64,000 nucleotides of DNA, taken from Acanthochlamys bracteata. Its lineage: Eukaryota; Streptophyta; Magnoliopsida; Pandanales; Velloziaceae. The notes under the pieces were generated by a model. The model was not told the DNA's origin. It made no database searches and saw only the letters and a program-made list of their open reading frames with translations. The stretch's first letter is position 1. Each line of letters starts with the position of its first letter. Shown one piece after another: positions 10,639 through 23,072 of this stretch. Position numbers and translations under genes: made by a program. The stretch is taken from contig CM034138.1 of NCBI GenBank assembly GCA_019914995.1, positions 496,001 to 560,000 on the forward strand, given 5' to 3'.

Positions 10639-13256
10639 ATGCATCTCTACAGCCTCACGCTTCAGGAAGCAACGGGGGTTTCATGCGCGGTGATCGGGAG
10701 CTTCACTGGCGGCAAAACACAAGAGATCGCCGTAGCTAGTGGTAAGAATCTTTCTCTTCTCCGCCCCCGGCAAGCTTCAAACCCTACTTTCTGTTGAAAT
10801 CTTGGGAGCTATCCGCTCTCTTGCTCAGGTCCGTTTCACCGGTTCTCCGAAAAATCACCTTGTCGTTGGTTCTGATTCTGGTTGTATAGTTATTCTAGAT
10901 TACAAACCCTCGAGCAAGTAGTTTTGAGAAATTTCATCAAGAAACTTTTGGGAAATCTGGGTGCCGTCGGATTGTTTCCGGACAGTTCGTCGATCCTAAG
11001 GGTCGTGCGGTGATGATTGCGGAGGCATTTGGGATTATTTATGAAATGAATTTTTATAAAATTGGATATATTTTTGTTTTTTTTAAAAAATAAGTTATAT
11101 TTTTTTATTTTAAAAAAAATAATAAAAATATATAATAAAAAATTTTAAAAATTTTATATATTTTTTTAAATTTTTAAATAAATTTTTTATATATTTATAA
11201 AATATATATTAAAAAATATAAATAAAAAAAATTAAAAAAAGCTGATAAGCAGTTTTGAAACGGAGAACCAAACAGCGTCTGCAGCTTGTGAGAAACAGAA
11301 GTTTGTTTATGTACTCAATCGAGACTCTGCAGCGCGGCTCACCATTTCTTCACCTCTTGAAGCTCACAATCCCACACGATAAATTTCTCTATATGTGGAG
11401 TTGATACTGGTTTCGACAAACCCACTGTTTGCGGCGATTGAGCTTGATTACTCTGATGGTGATCAGGATCCATCTGGTACCGCTGCAAGTGAAGCACAGA
11501 AGCATTTGACATCCTATGAACTCGATCATGGATTGAACCATGTTACTCGACGGTGGTCAGACCCTGTAGATAATGGCGCAAATTTACTTGTTACAGTTCC
11601 CGGTGGTGGAGATGGGCCTGGAGGTGTTCTTGTTTGTGCTGAGAATATTGTGATTTGGCGGAATCAGAGTCACAATGATGTCCGAGCTGTTATTCCCTGC
11701 CGTGCAGATCTTCCAGCTGAGTGTGGTTGCTGATTGCGGCCACTCATCGGCAGAAGACAGTGTTCTTTTTCCTTCTACAGACAGAATATGGTGATATATT
11801 CAAGGTTACTGTAAAGCATGATGGCGAGAGGGTCAGTGAGCTCAGGATTAAGTATTTTGATACGATACCTGTGGCTTCCGCACTCTGCGTGCTCAAGATG
11901 GGATTCCTATTTGCGGCATCTGAGTTTGGTGATCATGCACTGTACCAATTTCAAGGAATTGGAGATGATGAAGATGTGGAGTCATCGTCGGTAACTCTAA
12001 TGGAAATGGAGGAAGGTTTCCAGCCAGTGTTCTTCCAGCCACAGGCTGTTAAGAACCTTGTCAAGATTTTTCACTTGCGTCGCTCATGCCAATAATGGAT
12101 ATGCTTGTTATTAATCTCTATTGAGGAGGAGACGCCACAGATCTATGCGCTGTGTGGCCGTGGACAAAGGTCTTCCATCCGAATACTCAGACCAGGGCTG
12201 GCTGTTAGTTAGATGGCTCCACAAGGAGAACATTTCTGATGAGTTTAACGCCTATATAGTTGTATCATTTCCGGTACTCTTGTCCATCACTTGCAGTTTC
12301 GCCCCTCGGTTATGATTCTCTAATGCAGGTTCACCCCAACGGCATAAGGCATATCAGAGAGGATGGGCGTATTAAATGAGTGGAGGACTCCCGGGAAGAA
12401 GACCATTGTGAAGGTTGGGTCAAATCAACTACAGGTTGTGATTGCGCTGAGTGGTGGCGAGCTCATCTACTTTGAGGTGGATCACACCGGACAGCTTATG
12501 GAGGTTGAGAAGCATGAAATGCCAGGGGATGTAGCCTGCCTTGATATTGCCCCTGTTCAAAAGGGGCGGCAGCTTTCTAGGTTCCTTGCTGGGGGCTCAT
12601 ATGACAACACAATCAGGATCCTGTTTTTGGACCCTGATGATTGCATGCAGATACTTAGTGTCCAAAGCGTTTCTTCACCACCAGAGTCCCTGCTCTTGCT
12701 TGAGGTACAGGCTTCCAATGGAGGCGAGGATGGCGCCGACCACCCTGCTAGCGTGTAGCTTAACGCGAGCTTGCAAAATGATATGCTCTTTCGCACAGTG
12801 TGGATATGGTCAACGGCCAGAAGCTCTCAGCAATTGTTAGAGGTTGGATACATACACCAGGACCATTTTCTGTCGACTCCTCTCTAGTATGAGACGCTGG
12901 AATATGCTGCATTATTCTGCTCTGAACAGTGTCCAGAAGGTGTTGTTGCAGTTGCTAAAAATGACATGAGGATTTTCACCATTGAGCGACTGGGTGAAAC
13001 ATTCAACGAGACTACAATCCCCTCGAGATACACACCTGAGAAGTTTGTGCTTCATCCTAAGAAGAAGCTCCTCATAATTATTGAGAATGATCAGGGAGCT
13101 TTCACTGCAGAAGAGAGAGAAGCAGCTAAAAAGGAATGCTTGGAAGTTGCAGGGATAACTGAGAATGTGAATTTCCATGATAAGGAATATGGCACTCTGT
13201 TGGCAGTTGGAACTCCAAAGAATCTCAGACAATTTGTTTCTTGTAAGATCATTTAA
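10639..13256 (+). pseudogene. SF3B3: Splicing factor 3B subunit 3 (SF3b130/SAP130), degraded and 3'-truncated copy
   Basis: Translations in changing frames follow SF3B3 in order from its first residue: MHLYSLTLQEATGVSCAVIG at 10639, then [130 protein letters not shown], then FHDKEYGTLLAVGT. Lesions include a frame change near 10770, a stop at 10919, an AT-rich insertion near 11021-11282, a TGA at 11731, an extra A near 12371 (ATTAAATGAG where the family needs ATTAATGAG), a TAG at 12756, and several lost blocks, one just before VNFHDKEYG. The copy stops about two-thirds along; the last third is absent. No introns are evident, but plant SF3B3 is intron-poor, so this does not prove retroposition. 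A functional copy must lie elsewhere. Confidence 0.92.
11021..11282. mobile_element. AT-rich MITE-like insertion inside the SF3B3 pseudogene
   Basis: About 260 bases of very AT-rich sequence interrupt the SF3B3 homology exactly between VMIA and [12 protein letters not shown]. The left end reads GGCATTTGGGA and the right end CCAAACAGCGTC, an imperfect inverted repeat. The interior closely resembles the element at 60684-60949, including the shared right part CTGATAA(G/C)CAG. Because the interrupted coding sequence is known, the insertion boundaries are good to a few bases. Confidence 0.75.
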
Positions 13257-14005
13257 GCATATGGAGCACTATGCCAATTTACTTAGGCATGTTTAGTTGT
13301 GCGTTCCAAAAAAAGACTTACTAATTTTTCAATTTTATAATTTTCAATAAATTTTCTTTAATATTTTATAAAATTTATTTAAAATTTTATAAAATATAAA
13401 AAAAATTATATAATAAAATTTGAGGTAAAAAAAGTACAACTTATTTTTAAAATAGAACAATTTTACCGTAAGAAGTTGCGCTATGCCGACTCTCCACGTT
13501 CAACTGACATCTTGGCAGAGGACCAGAGATTATGTGTAGGTTATTAATGTAAAAAGCAACTTCTATAAGTGTATTAAGAACTGGAGTTAGATATACACAT
13601 CGTACATAAGTGTTTAGTCTTAATTTGCATCTAAATTGTGCTTCAATTGTAATTTCTCTCTCTAATTTTAACTGCAGATCAGATTTTTTTGGAAGATTAG
13701 TCTTCAGTCACAGTTTTATCAGTTGGTGGAATGGCTCTGTCACTCCTGCCAAGTTTGTATCACGTTACAGATGGTAAAAGGATGTTTTCACTCTACGAAA
13801 TCATACGGAAATCATAACTACTGTGCTGTAGAGACTCAATTGTGATCTGGAATCCTTTTGAAGCAGTTAGATACAAAGAGAATTAACCAACTGCTTGTTC
13901 CCTGCTTGCTACTGTAAAATATATTGCCAAAACTGTTAACTATGAACATAACATGGCTGCGGCAACAGATATTCCATATAATTACAACAAATAAACAAAT
14001 AATAA
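13257..14005. other. Spacer between convergent SF3B3 pseudogene and PAT24 3' end
   Basis: Contains a MITE-like AT-rich block (13286-13487). The rest probably includes the 3' untranslated region of the minus-strand S-acyltransferase, whose stop is at 14006. No coding potential recognised. Confidence 0.4.
13286..13487. mobile_element. MITE-like AT-rich element
   Basis: Begins GGCATGTTTAG and ends in CGCTATGCC, so the ends share only an inverted GGCAT. The interior has the same TTTTATAAAATTTATTTAAAA-type composition as the better-defined elements in the window. Boundaries are approximate. Confidence 0.35.
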
Positions 14006-17000
14006 TCAAAACAAAGGGTCATAATGAACGTGGATTATGCGGACATTGTTCCTTTCAAGGCCTAAACCCAAGCCAACAGGAGGAACATCTTTGCTTCTCT
14101 CATGGTTATCGTTGGACGCAGAAGAATGGGAATGACCGTGCTGTCTGGAGCTCTTTGACTCCACATCAATGCGGACATGACTGTGGTCATTCCCACTAGC
14201 AAAGTGAGAATGGCGTCCCTCCCCATTGCAAAGGTTACTGTTCCTCATCATCTCAATCATCTCTGTTTCCTCAGCCAGTGATGTCCTTTCTGAGCAATCC
14301 ACATCCTCATTGTAGCCTTTGATTAAGAAATCTGCGCAATTCTTACATACACCATGGTCATATGGATTTCTAAATAGGCCACCTGGTCCTCTGAGGTACT
14401 TGTATCGCATGGAATTTGCCATTTCATTTGTTGTTATATTGCGGGAAATCTGCAAAAGACAAATGAAAACTTAACAACAAAGTGCCGTCATATTATACAA
14501 GCAGACACCAATAACAAGTGCTATCATATTAAAGTCATCTGCCGTCATAGCACGTGACAAAAAGCAAATCAGGTAACCAACCTGTCAGAAAAATCTACAC
14601 ACTTCACCTCTTACCTGTGATGCTTGCACAACAGTCAGCACTGCCACTCCAAAGAAAAGCATGACGTCCATTATGACAAATGATACAACTCCTGGATTGT
14701 TTGAGATACTGTAGTTCATCCATTCACCAAAGGAACTTGCAATGCTTGTATCGGTTGCTATTCCTACTCATAAAGGAAACAGGAAAAATCACTTTCCTGT
14801 TGGGAATGACTTCAATAGACGAGGAACTTTAAAAACATCATACTCTAATAAGACATACTTGTAATAGCTACAGCACCCGTAACTATCATTGCAGAAACTT
14901 CTAGGATGAGAAACATAAAGAACTCCCACTTATTTCTCTGAAACAGTGTATGTAACTGAATCATAAGATTACCAAAGAAAACAAGGCAAGATGGTAACAT
15001 AAAAACAGAAGAATAACTCCCAGAATAAGTTTTAAGATGATTTGCTAGAACAATACCTTGCCAATGCAATTAGATACCCAAGGGCAATGATGATCAAATT
15101 GCTCCACACAACGATCACATGTTGAGCAATGCTTTGAACGGATAGGCCTCACAATCTACGCAATCATTGGCATAAATACGAATTGAGAACCCTCTCAAGG
15201 AAATTTTCTAACAAGAGAAAGCACCCTGGTATATGAACAGAAGAAACAAGAAAGTGAGAACAATGAAGAATAAGTAAACTTGTACCTTGCATGTAGCACA
15301 AAGCTGAGACCAATTTCCAGCTAGTAGAGCAGGATGATCCAGTTCCATTTTTAACAAAGGTTCCTGTTGCACAGAAAATTTAGATAAGTTTCAATCAAAA
15401 CCCAAAATACGTCTCATATTATCCAGTCTCCAAGATATCGATAAAAGCTCCCAGTCCTCACATGACATCCTAATATTTGAGATAGCATTCACTCCTGTAA
15501 TTAGCCAACATAAAAGTTTCCAAACTGCCAATGGCAATGATATTGCAGACTTAAATCAATTTTCTAAATTAGCTAAGCTAGTGCCTGGAATTGCATGGCA
15601 ATAAGCTGACATTGTACAGAAATTACGACATACTGTATCTGCTCCACATGGAAGGTATCATAACCAAGCTTCTACAAAAATTGGTTTTCTGATAAAAACT
15701 ATGATCTCGACATTGAAGCCTATACTGATAAAGAGAACAAAAATGCACTCAACATGAAGAATGGAGCCAGATACCGCAAAAGTAATGAGGTATTAAAACT
15801 TCAAGCTTAATTATTAACTTTATTTTAAGGAGTTAGCCATAGTAACATCAGATCCACATCTCATGAGGCACTATACTATCATGTGATCCCATCCAACCAG
15901 TTAAATAGAGGTAAGAGTGAAGAAAGCATCCTAAAAATAGATGTAGACATTACATATTAGTTCATGCATGATAGAATCAAGAGCTTATATAGAAGCAGGT
16001 TTTTAGATGCCATAGACAAGAACACATAAACATGATAATAGAAATATCAACAAGAAACTTACATCATCTCTAGCATTCTGTGGATCACGAATATTTCTTT
16101 TGACATAACCAGGGTCCTTCCTGTGAATATACTTAATAAAGTGAAAATATATAATATTGCATAGCAACCTTCACTAAGAGAGCAAAACAGAAGCAATAGA
16201 TGCTGTGACAAAGAGAGATAAGAAAGCACAAGAACTAAAAGACCAAAAGCAGATAAAGTAACTACATACGAAAGTTTTCTTTTCCTCCAAAAAATGACAG
16301 GTATTGGCTTAAGAGATTACTATGCAACAATTGCCAGAAAACAAGTAGGTTTCTTCATGATTAAATCCATGAAGTAGTCTACATTAACAAGACATTTTAA
16401 CTTGGCCTCCAATCTTATGAATACTTTTTGCTAGTCAATCAAGCATCAATTCCAGGTTCTTTAAGTGATCTACCAAATAAGGATAAACAATTAATCTAAG
16501 AAAGTTGCTCTCATATGCAATCTGAAAACCTTATTAACTACTTGATGGAGAACAAAGTGGAGAAGAAATGACAAATACTTGTGTAGAGCCAAAACTAGAA
16601 CTACAAGATTTGCTCAATGACTGCTTATAGTATCATCTAAAACAAACAAACAAAAAAAAGGAGGAGATGAATACCTGCTACATCTGTAAAACATAACAAG
16701 CCCAGATGTTGCAAAAACTACACCTAACCAAGCACAAAGGCCTAACCCTGCTGTTAACTTTGAGGCATAAGATCCTGGACAAAACGTGAATTCAAGATAA
16801 GAAGCAAATAACAAAAATAGTCCATATCTTTATTTACTTCAGAATGTTACAAGCCAAGATGAAACACACCTATAATAACCGACTGTATGTAAGTAATAAG
16901 TAGAAGAATGATTATGAACCAAAGAGCAGGTGCAAGCCCTAATTTTGAAAGTTTTCCAAGAGGGGTGTTTGCATCACAACGTCGTTCAAACAATCGCCTA

Positions 17001-19182
17001 GCGTTTCCCTGCAAGAACAAACAATCAAATCAATATGATGTCATCATATGCTCTGCAGCATCCTTGTTTCAGCTTCATCAACTAAAATCAGATAAGTGTA
17101 ATCTTCTAGCATGTGAATTCCAAGAATTCCTAGATACAAGGAAGCTCCACTAATTGCATTCTATATTGTATTCACTTACATAAGTGGCTAGACCTCACAT
17201 AGCCAAAGTATCAAAAGACAGAAAGGTATTTACACTAGAAGCATACATCTTAATCAGCCAAAATCTGGAAGGTCCCTATTTGACTCCTAGTACAAAACTA
17301 CTACTTCATGATACTAAGAGTACATAAAATCTTAGTTCCTATATTCGTATCTAAATTGACCAAAAGTAACAATCAAATATTTATTATTCCAAGAACAGAA
17401 TACCTACAAGAAAGAATGCAACTTGCCGATGGCTCTTATCAGAAGCAAGCTGAGCTGGAGTGAAGCCAGTATTATCTGTCACCATAAGGTCCTCCTTTTT
17501 ACCAGCTTGTACTAATACCGTGCATGCCTCCAGGTTTCCCCTAATAGCAGCCCAATGAAGAGGAGTGCAGCCTACATTAATGGCATTAATTAGTAAAGGG
17601 TCAAAACCTACTCCATAGAAAAAGGAAATGCTGAAACTAGATTCTTAATGGGACCCCAATTGAAAAACAAGGATTACTAAGTAAAACCATTACCTTCTTT
17701 ATCTTGGCGCCCCCTATACGCATCAAGAAATAATAAAATACGTATGCAATCGGTGAATCCCTTATAAGCAGCCCTGTATTTTCAAATATGAAAAGAGCAA
17801 AAAAATTGGTCAAATTATTGGCACTTCCTGCAGTGCCAAAACTGATCTATCAAACCTCAACATATGAGAATAAGAAACTATATGCAGTAGCAACTGAAGT
17901 CATAATAACCATTATGATGAACCCGAGCATGCTAAACATGAAACACACAGATGCAGAATTCGCAACTGACAATCTAATCAACTCTTACCAGATGCTGTAA
18001 ATGTAAAGAAAAGCACAAATTTCAAAAACAAAATACCGATTGCAGAATGGGGAAGAGAACACTAAGTTACCAATGCAACGGGCTTCTCCCATCATTATCA
18101 GGGACATCAGAGTCAGCATTCCATTTTGTGACAATATGGTAGAGAAAGGCGGTTTGTCCATACTGAGCAGCAACATGTGTTGTCTGCAATTATCGAAACT
18201 TGATTAATGGACATGAAACAAAGACACAGGTTGTGTTGTGCAAAAGAAGTTGCAGCATTTCAGAAGGAGTTAATGTGATAATACTAGCATTTCTAGCATT
18301 GATCAAAACATTCTCACTCTGCACTATTTCTTCTAACAGTGCCGCCCACAGACAAACTTAATAAAAGTTGTAGATATTCTAGTCCTTCTATAGGGAAGTA
18401 AAGAATTATGTGAGTGTAATAAAGATCTTAAGTCTCTATTTAATATAGTCATTCTAAGAAAGACAGGTACCTGAAATAGCATGTCACTATAGTAGAATGC
18501 TGACCTGATAACCACAGAGGTCTGCAGCATCAATACGTGCACCCTCTTTCAGCAAGAGCTCAGCAACGTGGATGTGACCGCGCACAGCACTCCAATGCAG
18601 TGCTGTTTGCCCTGTGTGATCTGCTGCATTCACATCTGCTCCACGCTGACACAAAGCAATTTCAGTAAAGCACAGATTTTGTAGTGATATTCATTAAATT
18701 TGGAGAAGAACCAACTACAATGACTTGAATGATTGAAAATTGACCCCAGTCAACACTTCAAACATCAGAAACTTTGCTCATAACAGTTATTCCATCAAAT
18801 TTTAAGCTAAGTAAACTCCCAACTTCAAAGTTAGTCTCCGAAGCATATTCTCCACGAGACAATCATCTAACTAACATGCGGAGCTCAACAGCAACAATAG
18901 CATAGACATTTGTTTCAATCAAAGCCTGCCCACCTCGATAATGAACAGCGCAGCAGCGGTGCGATTGTTGAGAGCTGCCCACTGTAACGCGTAATACCCG
19001 AGCCCATCAGGCTCTGCAACAGAACAACCTTCTTTCTCGACCAGCCGTTGAAGCTTCTCTAGATCGCCGTAAGCCGCCGCCGTATACACATCGTTCCTCA
19101 GCTCCGCTACCTCATCTCCCCTTACGCTGTTGCTTCCCACCGCCGTTGTTGACTCGTCTACAACCTCAATCTCCGACGCCAT
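14006..19182 (-). CDS. TIP1: Ankyrin-repeat DHHC protein S-acyltransferase, TIP1/PAT24 type
   Basis: Thirteen minus-strand exons give 630 aa: 19182-18934, 18645-18505, 18183-18071, 17773-17694, 17571-17408, 17008-16870, 16774-16675, 16120-16063, 15363-15286, 15155-15057, 14937-14859, 14763-14615, 14449-14006. All phases agree. Ankyrin repeats fill about residues 60-265 (for example [13 protein letters not shown]). Two transmembrane segments follow, then the zinc/catalytic cysteine-rich domain with DHHC at 395-398 (Cys398 is the acyl acceptor), then two more membrane segments and a His-rich tail ending near [13 protein letters not shown]1 palmitoylates proteins at Golgi/plasma membranes; Arabidopsis mutants have short root hairs and small cells. 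The start at 19182 ([10 protein letters not shown]) is preferred over an in-frame candidate at 19296 because it matches the TIP1 N-terminus. Confidence 0.95.
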
Positions 19183-19299
19183 TGGAAGATTTTTTTTAAC
19201 AAATTTTTTGAAAAAATTCGAACAGTTTTTACAGATATGGATTTGAATTGAATGGGCCGGAGAAGGAATGAGACCGACCGAAGCAGCACTCAACAATCG

Positions 19300-22190
19300 T
19301 GCGAGAAGGACTTGAAAACATTTCAGAGAAACCCTGGGCTTTTTTTAAATGACAAAAATATTCATATTTGTTTGGCACTGTGTACAGAAATGTAAGGGGT
19401 ATTGTGTAAAATAGAAATTGATTTCCAAAATAGTTGAGATTTTGTTTACTAATATTTATCTAACGTTTGCAAAAAGCGCAAGTAGGCAAATACAAATTTA
19501 GGAACAAATTTTCTCAGTTGACAATTAAAACGAGGAGTTTTGAAACAAGTCATCAACTCCTTGCACCTGCCATCACCACTACAAAAATTCTCAAAATATC
19601 TTTTTTTTTTAATAAATTATTTTTAAAAAAATACTCTCAAATATTTTCTAAGCGCAGTTACTAAATAAATCAATAGAAAAGAAAAATTTTTATATTACCC
19701 CAATTGTATAATCTAACTCATCTATTAAGAGTACGTATTTCATTCCGAAATAACTTTCTTTTTAAAAAAATAATAAATACTTTTTAACTTTTTATTTAAA
19801 AAACAAAATTTATTTTATTTAAAATTTTTTTTTATTAAAACAAAGTGCCCCAACCGGCAAGCATTGATCGACTGTGTAAGAGATAGGAAGCGGATTGGTG
19901 CGAGCTCTGAAGGGCGATCACTCTCACTTTTCAATCGTATTAAAACGTGTTTTAAATATATGTAACTAAATTTTGAAAATTAAATTTTATAAAAATAAAA
20001 TTTGATGAGTAGTGAAAAAATAGTAGAATTCGAAATGATATTTAAAATAAATAAATTAAATTTTGAAGTTCAATTTTGATAAAGTTAAAGTTCAGTATAA
20101 AAGTAATGTTCAGAATAACAATTGAAACGCATAAAATGATCGAATTTAAAATTTGAAAAAAAAAAAGTATAATTTGATATACTTGAAGCAAGCTTTAAAG
20201 CTCACTTTTTTTATCAGATTTTAAATTCAAATCATTTTTTATTTTCAATATACCTCGCTCTCACCGAACTCATTTCTAATCAATTTTTTACCAAACTTAG
20301 TTTCAATGAACTCAGTCTTGCAGAACTCATTTCTTACTAATTAAAAAGTGTCCTAAGAATATCACAAAGTCCACCTCATGAACTACTCCAGCCAAAGACA
20401 AACATATCCATACTTTCACACGGAATCACATAAGTATTTAACAACAGTGTATAATTCACACCACTAAAAAAAAAAAAAAAAACGTTCTGATATAACAACG
20501 TTAAATACTTGTTGTCACTATGGCCAAGTCCACACCCAAATTGAGGACATTTTGTATTTACTACATCAAATAACGTGCCCAGACAATTGGGAGGTCTATG
20601 CTTCATATTGATCTTCCATCCTAAAAGCTAAGGAAACACACTGCTTATTTGGTTTTCAATTCTATAGATACAGTAATGCATGTTAACATCTTTGGACTGC
20701 AAGGTAGTAGGTTTCATGATTCAGTAGTGGGTTCATAGTTCAAATGCACTTAACAACAACGCCTATCCGGACAAGTCCAGATATCATTGAAGTTAATTAT
20801 ATCATCGAATGCAAGCTCTCTATGTGATAGCAATTACACAAGAAGTCCTAATTTGGTTTCATAGCTATCAACTTTAAACATCTGTTCAGCAAAATTTCCA
20901 CATTTATTTTTTAAACAAAATACATAAAAGAAGGTACACAATTTGTGAGAAAGGGCACATGCAATTGCAGAATAAATATGCAGTCACTGGGATACATCAA
21001 TTTCCGTAAGTTGGTGGCAGCTTGGTTTAATCTTGTCTAAACTGAGTAACATATTCTCAATATTTCAAAGAAATGACAAAATTCTGCACTATATATTGAA
21101 TTTTTTTCGAAGCAGTAACAACCCAGTAGGACATTCAATCGCAAGTTTTTAAGTTGAAGATTTTCTACATGATGTACACTCCATTACCCAAATAGCCTAC
21201 TCCCATAGTCTTATAATCTCAAAACTATAGCTAACAAAACCACGATAACAAAATAGGACCTTTGAATAAGAATCAGGGCTATGCAATCCTCCTCCTTCGA
21301 ACCATGGTCATCCTTATGGAAATGAGAATAGCGTGGAATGCGTGAGAGAATGGGAGCAAATGACAACAATGTGGGACACTGGAAAGTGTGGGTGAATGGT
21401 TGTAACAAAGAAACGTTCACTCCCGAAAAAGTGCAAACCGTCTTTGGCAGTGAGCTCCTCAATATTTAAGATAAAGGTGTAAAACCGGCTGAGTTGAGTG
21501 GAGAAATTGTAAATAGACAAATGGAAGTGTAAACTCAGACGATACCACTATAACTGAAGTTTCAATGAAGCAGTCCAGCAAACCTACTGAGATTACACTC
21601 AAGTTCTTAACAAGCTGTTCATGAACACTATAGGTGAGATGCCTATGTTTCATTCATTAAATGCTTGAACTCCTTTTAATTTTTCAGAATTCATTGAGTG
21701 GACACGTTAAATCAACAATCTTAGTTCAGCATTATAGCATCAACTTATATTTTATCTCCAACCCTGCTACAACTTTGAGGCTAAAGACTCACTTCTCAGG
21801 TTTACTGTAAATAGACTAAAGAACACGGATACTCTACATATACGAAAATCTATATTTTCTTTTAAACTTTGATACAGTAGTTAACACAGTTATTACCAAA
21901 AAGATTTTAAAACTATGAGAAATTTTAGCTGAACAGATATCATAGCTGCAATAAAAAAAAAAGACTTAAAAGTATAGCTAACCAAATACTTTTTCTTTCA
22001 TGATGTAATTTATAAAGCATTTTATCAAAAGTAACAAAACACTACGCATTCTCCACTAAACATAATATTAATTCTCCATAAAACCTAATGAGAGATAAGC
22101 AACCCACAAGGACATCAATTCCAAGTACGACCACTACTAGCAATTATCAAAATACATAAAAATTATTACCAATCACAATGCTCTTATTGC
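19300..22190. other. Gene-free spacer, AT-rich
   Basis: About 2.9 kb between the S-acyltransferase start and the TTM3 stop. The left half is strongly AT-rich and resembles degraded MITE ends (19560-20230). There is an A18 run at 20466-20483. Open frames are short, overlapping and unlike anything I know. The last few hundred bases are probably the 3' untranslated region of the CDC26/TTM3 transcript. Confidence 0.5.
20466..20483 (+). repeat. Homopolymer run (A)18
   Basis: Eighteen consecutive A on the plus strand in the spacer. Likely length-variable. Confidence 0.9.
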
Positions 22191-22196
22191 TTAGCT

Positions 22197-22814
22197 TCAC
22201 GGCAGCAGCTTTCCCGCACGGAAAACAGCAAATTTAGACTTCTCTGAATAGGCGTACTCTACGCCGTTCTCCTTCAGGAACACCTCCATCATCGCCTTCA
22301 CCTTCTCCGGCGATGTTGTCTCGCACTCAACCTCATAACTCGTTCCGAACTCATACTGCGTCTCATCGAGCTCTAACACCACCCCATCCTTCCAATTATA
22401 AACCGCCCTAACATTCTTAAATCCTCCCAAACACACAAATTTATCACAGCCATCAAACTCCTTCCTAATTCTCTCCATAATCCTCGAGTTCAACCCAGAA
22501 AGCTTCATCGGATCAGCAACGCACTGCCTGCCAACATCAGGCTCAATCTCTTCCTCATCTTCCTCAACCCTACTGATCCCACCCTCAATCCTCGCTTTCG
22601 CTTTCAACGAAATCACACATTTGGAATCACCATCATAGAATCGAATCCGCAACACAGCAAGCTTTGCAGATAACTCACCGGAGACACCGTCAAAGAAGAA
22701 ATTCTCTTGTAGATGAGTCTTAACATGGTAAGCTGAGAGTGCTTCCGATAGCTTCTGGTGAGCACCAGAATCAGGGAGCCGGAGCTTGACTTCAACTTCG
22801 ATTGGGTTATTCAT
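22197..22814 (-). CDS. TTM3: Triphosphate tunnel metalloenzyme 3 (CYTH-domain tripolyphosphatase), second cistron
   Basis: A single uninterrupted exon encodes 205 aa, the usual plant TTM3 length. The CYTH signature ExExK is at residues 6-10 (EVEVK). Other tunnel strands follow: LRIRFYDG and CVISLKAKA in the middle, RVEEDEEEIE, then VVLELDETQYEFG, SYEVECE and KFAVFRAGKLLP at the end. Plant TTM3 hydrolyses tripolyphosphate with Mg2+. I start at 22814 because family members begin directly with the EVEVK strand. The same frame is also open upstream to an ATG at 23072, which would add an unrelated 86-residue extension. The start codon overlaps the stop of the CDC26 frame (ATGA), so translation from a shared mRNA by reinitiation or leaky scanning is likely. 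Confidence 0.92.
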   Translation of the reverse strand: MNNPIEVEVKLRLPDSGAHQKLSEALSAYHVKTHLQENFFFDGVSGELSAKLAVLRIRFYDGDSKCVISLKAKARIEGGISRVEEDEEEIEPDVGRQCVADPMKLSGLNSRIMERIRKEFDGCDKFVCLGGFKNVRAVYNWKDGVVLELDETQYEFGTSYEVECETTSPEKVKAMMEVFLKENGVEYAYSEKSKFAVFRAGKLLP

Positions 22815-23014
22815 TCGATCCCAATTCGTTGCGATTTCGATTGCTGCTGCTGTTGTTGGTGGTTTAAGAGATTGGCTAGTGAAGAAATTTGAGAAGAGGA
22901 AGAAGATTGGATTGATTGCGGCGGCGGAGAAGGTTGGCGATGGCGGGGGAGATCGAGAAGTTCGTCGCGGTCTTCGGGTTTCAGATCGATCTTGGTGGGT
23001 TTGCGGCGGAGCAT
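22811..23014 (-). CDS. CDC26: CDC26, small subunit of the anaphase-promoting complex, first cistron
   Basis: A 67-aa frame, in a different frame from TTM3, starts MLRRKPTKIDLKPEDRDEL. This is the conserved CDC26 N-terminus (human begins MLRRKPTRLELK), the segment that threads through the CDC16/APC6 TPR superhelix and stabilises it. The C-terminus ends with QRIGIE, resembling the conserved RIG motif of the family. The middle is Pro/Ser/Gln-rich with a run of six Gln. Its TGA (22813-22811) overlaps the TTM3 ATG (22814-22812). In Arabidopsis, CDC26 and TTM3 are reported to come from one bicistronic transcript, and this locus shows the same order. The ATG context is weak (T at -3), which may let ribosomes scan past to TTM3. 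Confidence 0.88.
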   Translation of the reverse strand: MLRRKPTKIDLKPEDRDELLDLPRHRQPSPPPQSIQSSSSSQISSLANLLNHQQQQQQSKSQRIGIE

Positions 23015-23072
23015 TGAGAAAAAATCGAGCGATTCTTTTTATTGGATTGGGTTGTTTTGATATTCGCCGCAT

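Noticed and set aside
19183-19296. Earlier in-frame start for the S-acyltransferase at 19296.
   Set aside because: The extra 38 residues have no TIP1 counterpart, and the family begins M(A/S)SEIEVV, matching 19182.
22815-23072. Extending TTM3 upstream to the ATG at 23072 (291 aa).
   Set aside because: The extension overlaps CDC26 in another frame and has no TTM3 family counterpart; TTM3 proteins start at the EVEVK strand.
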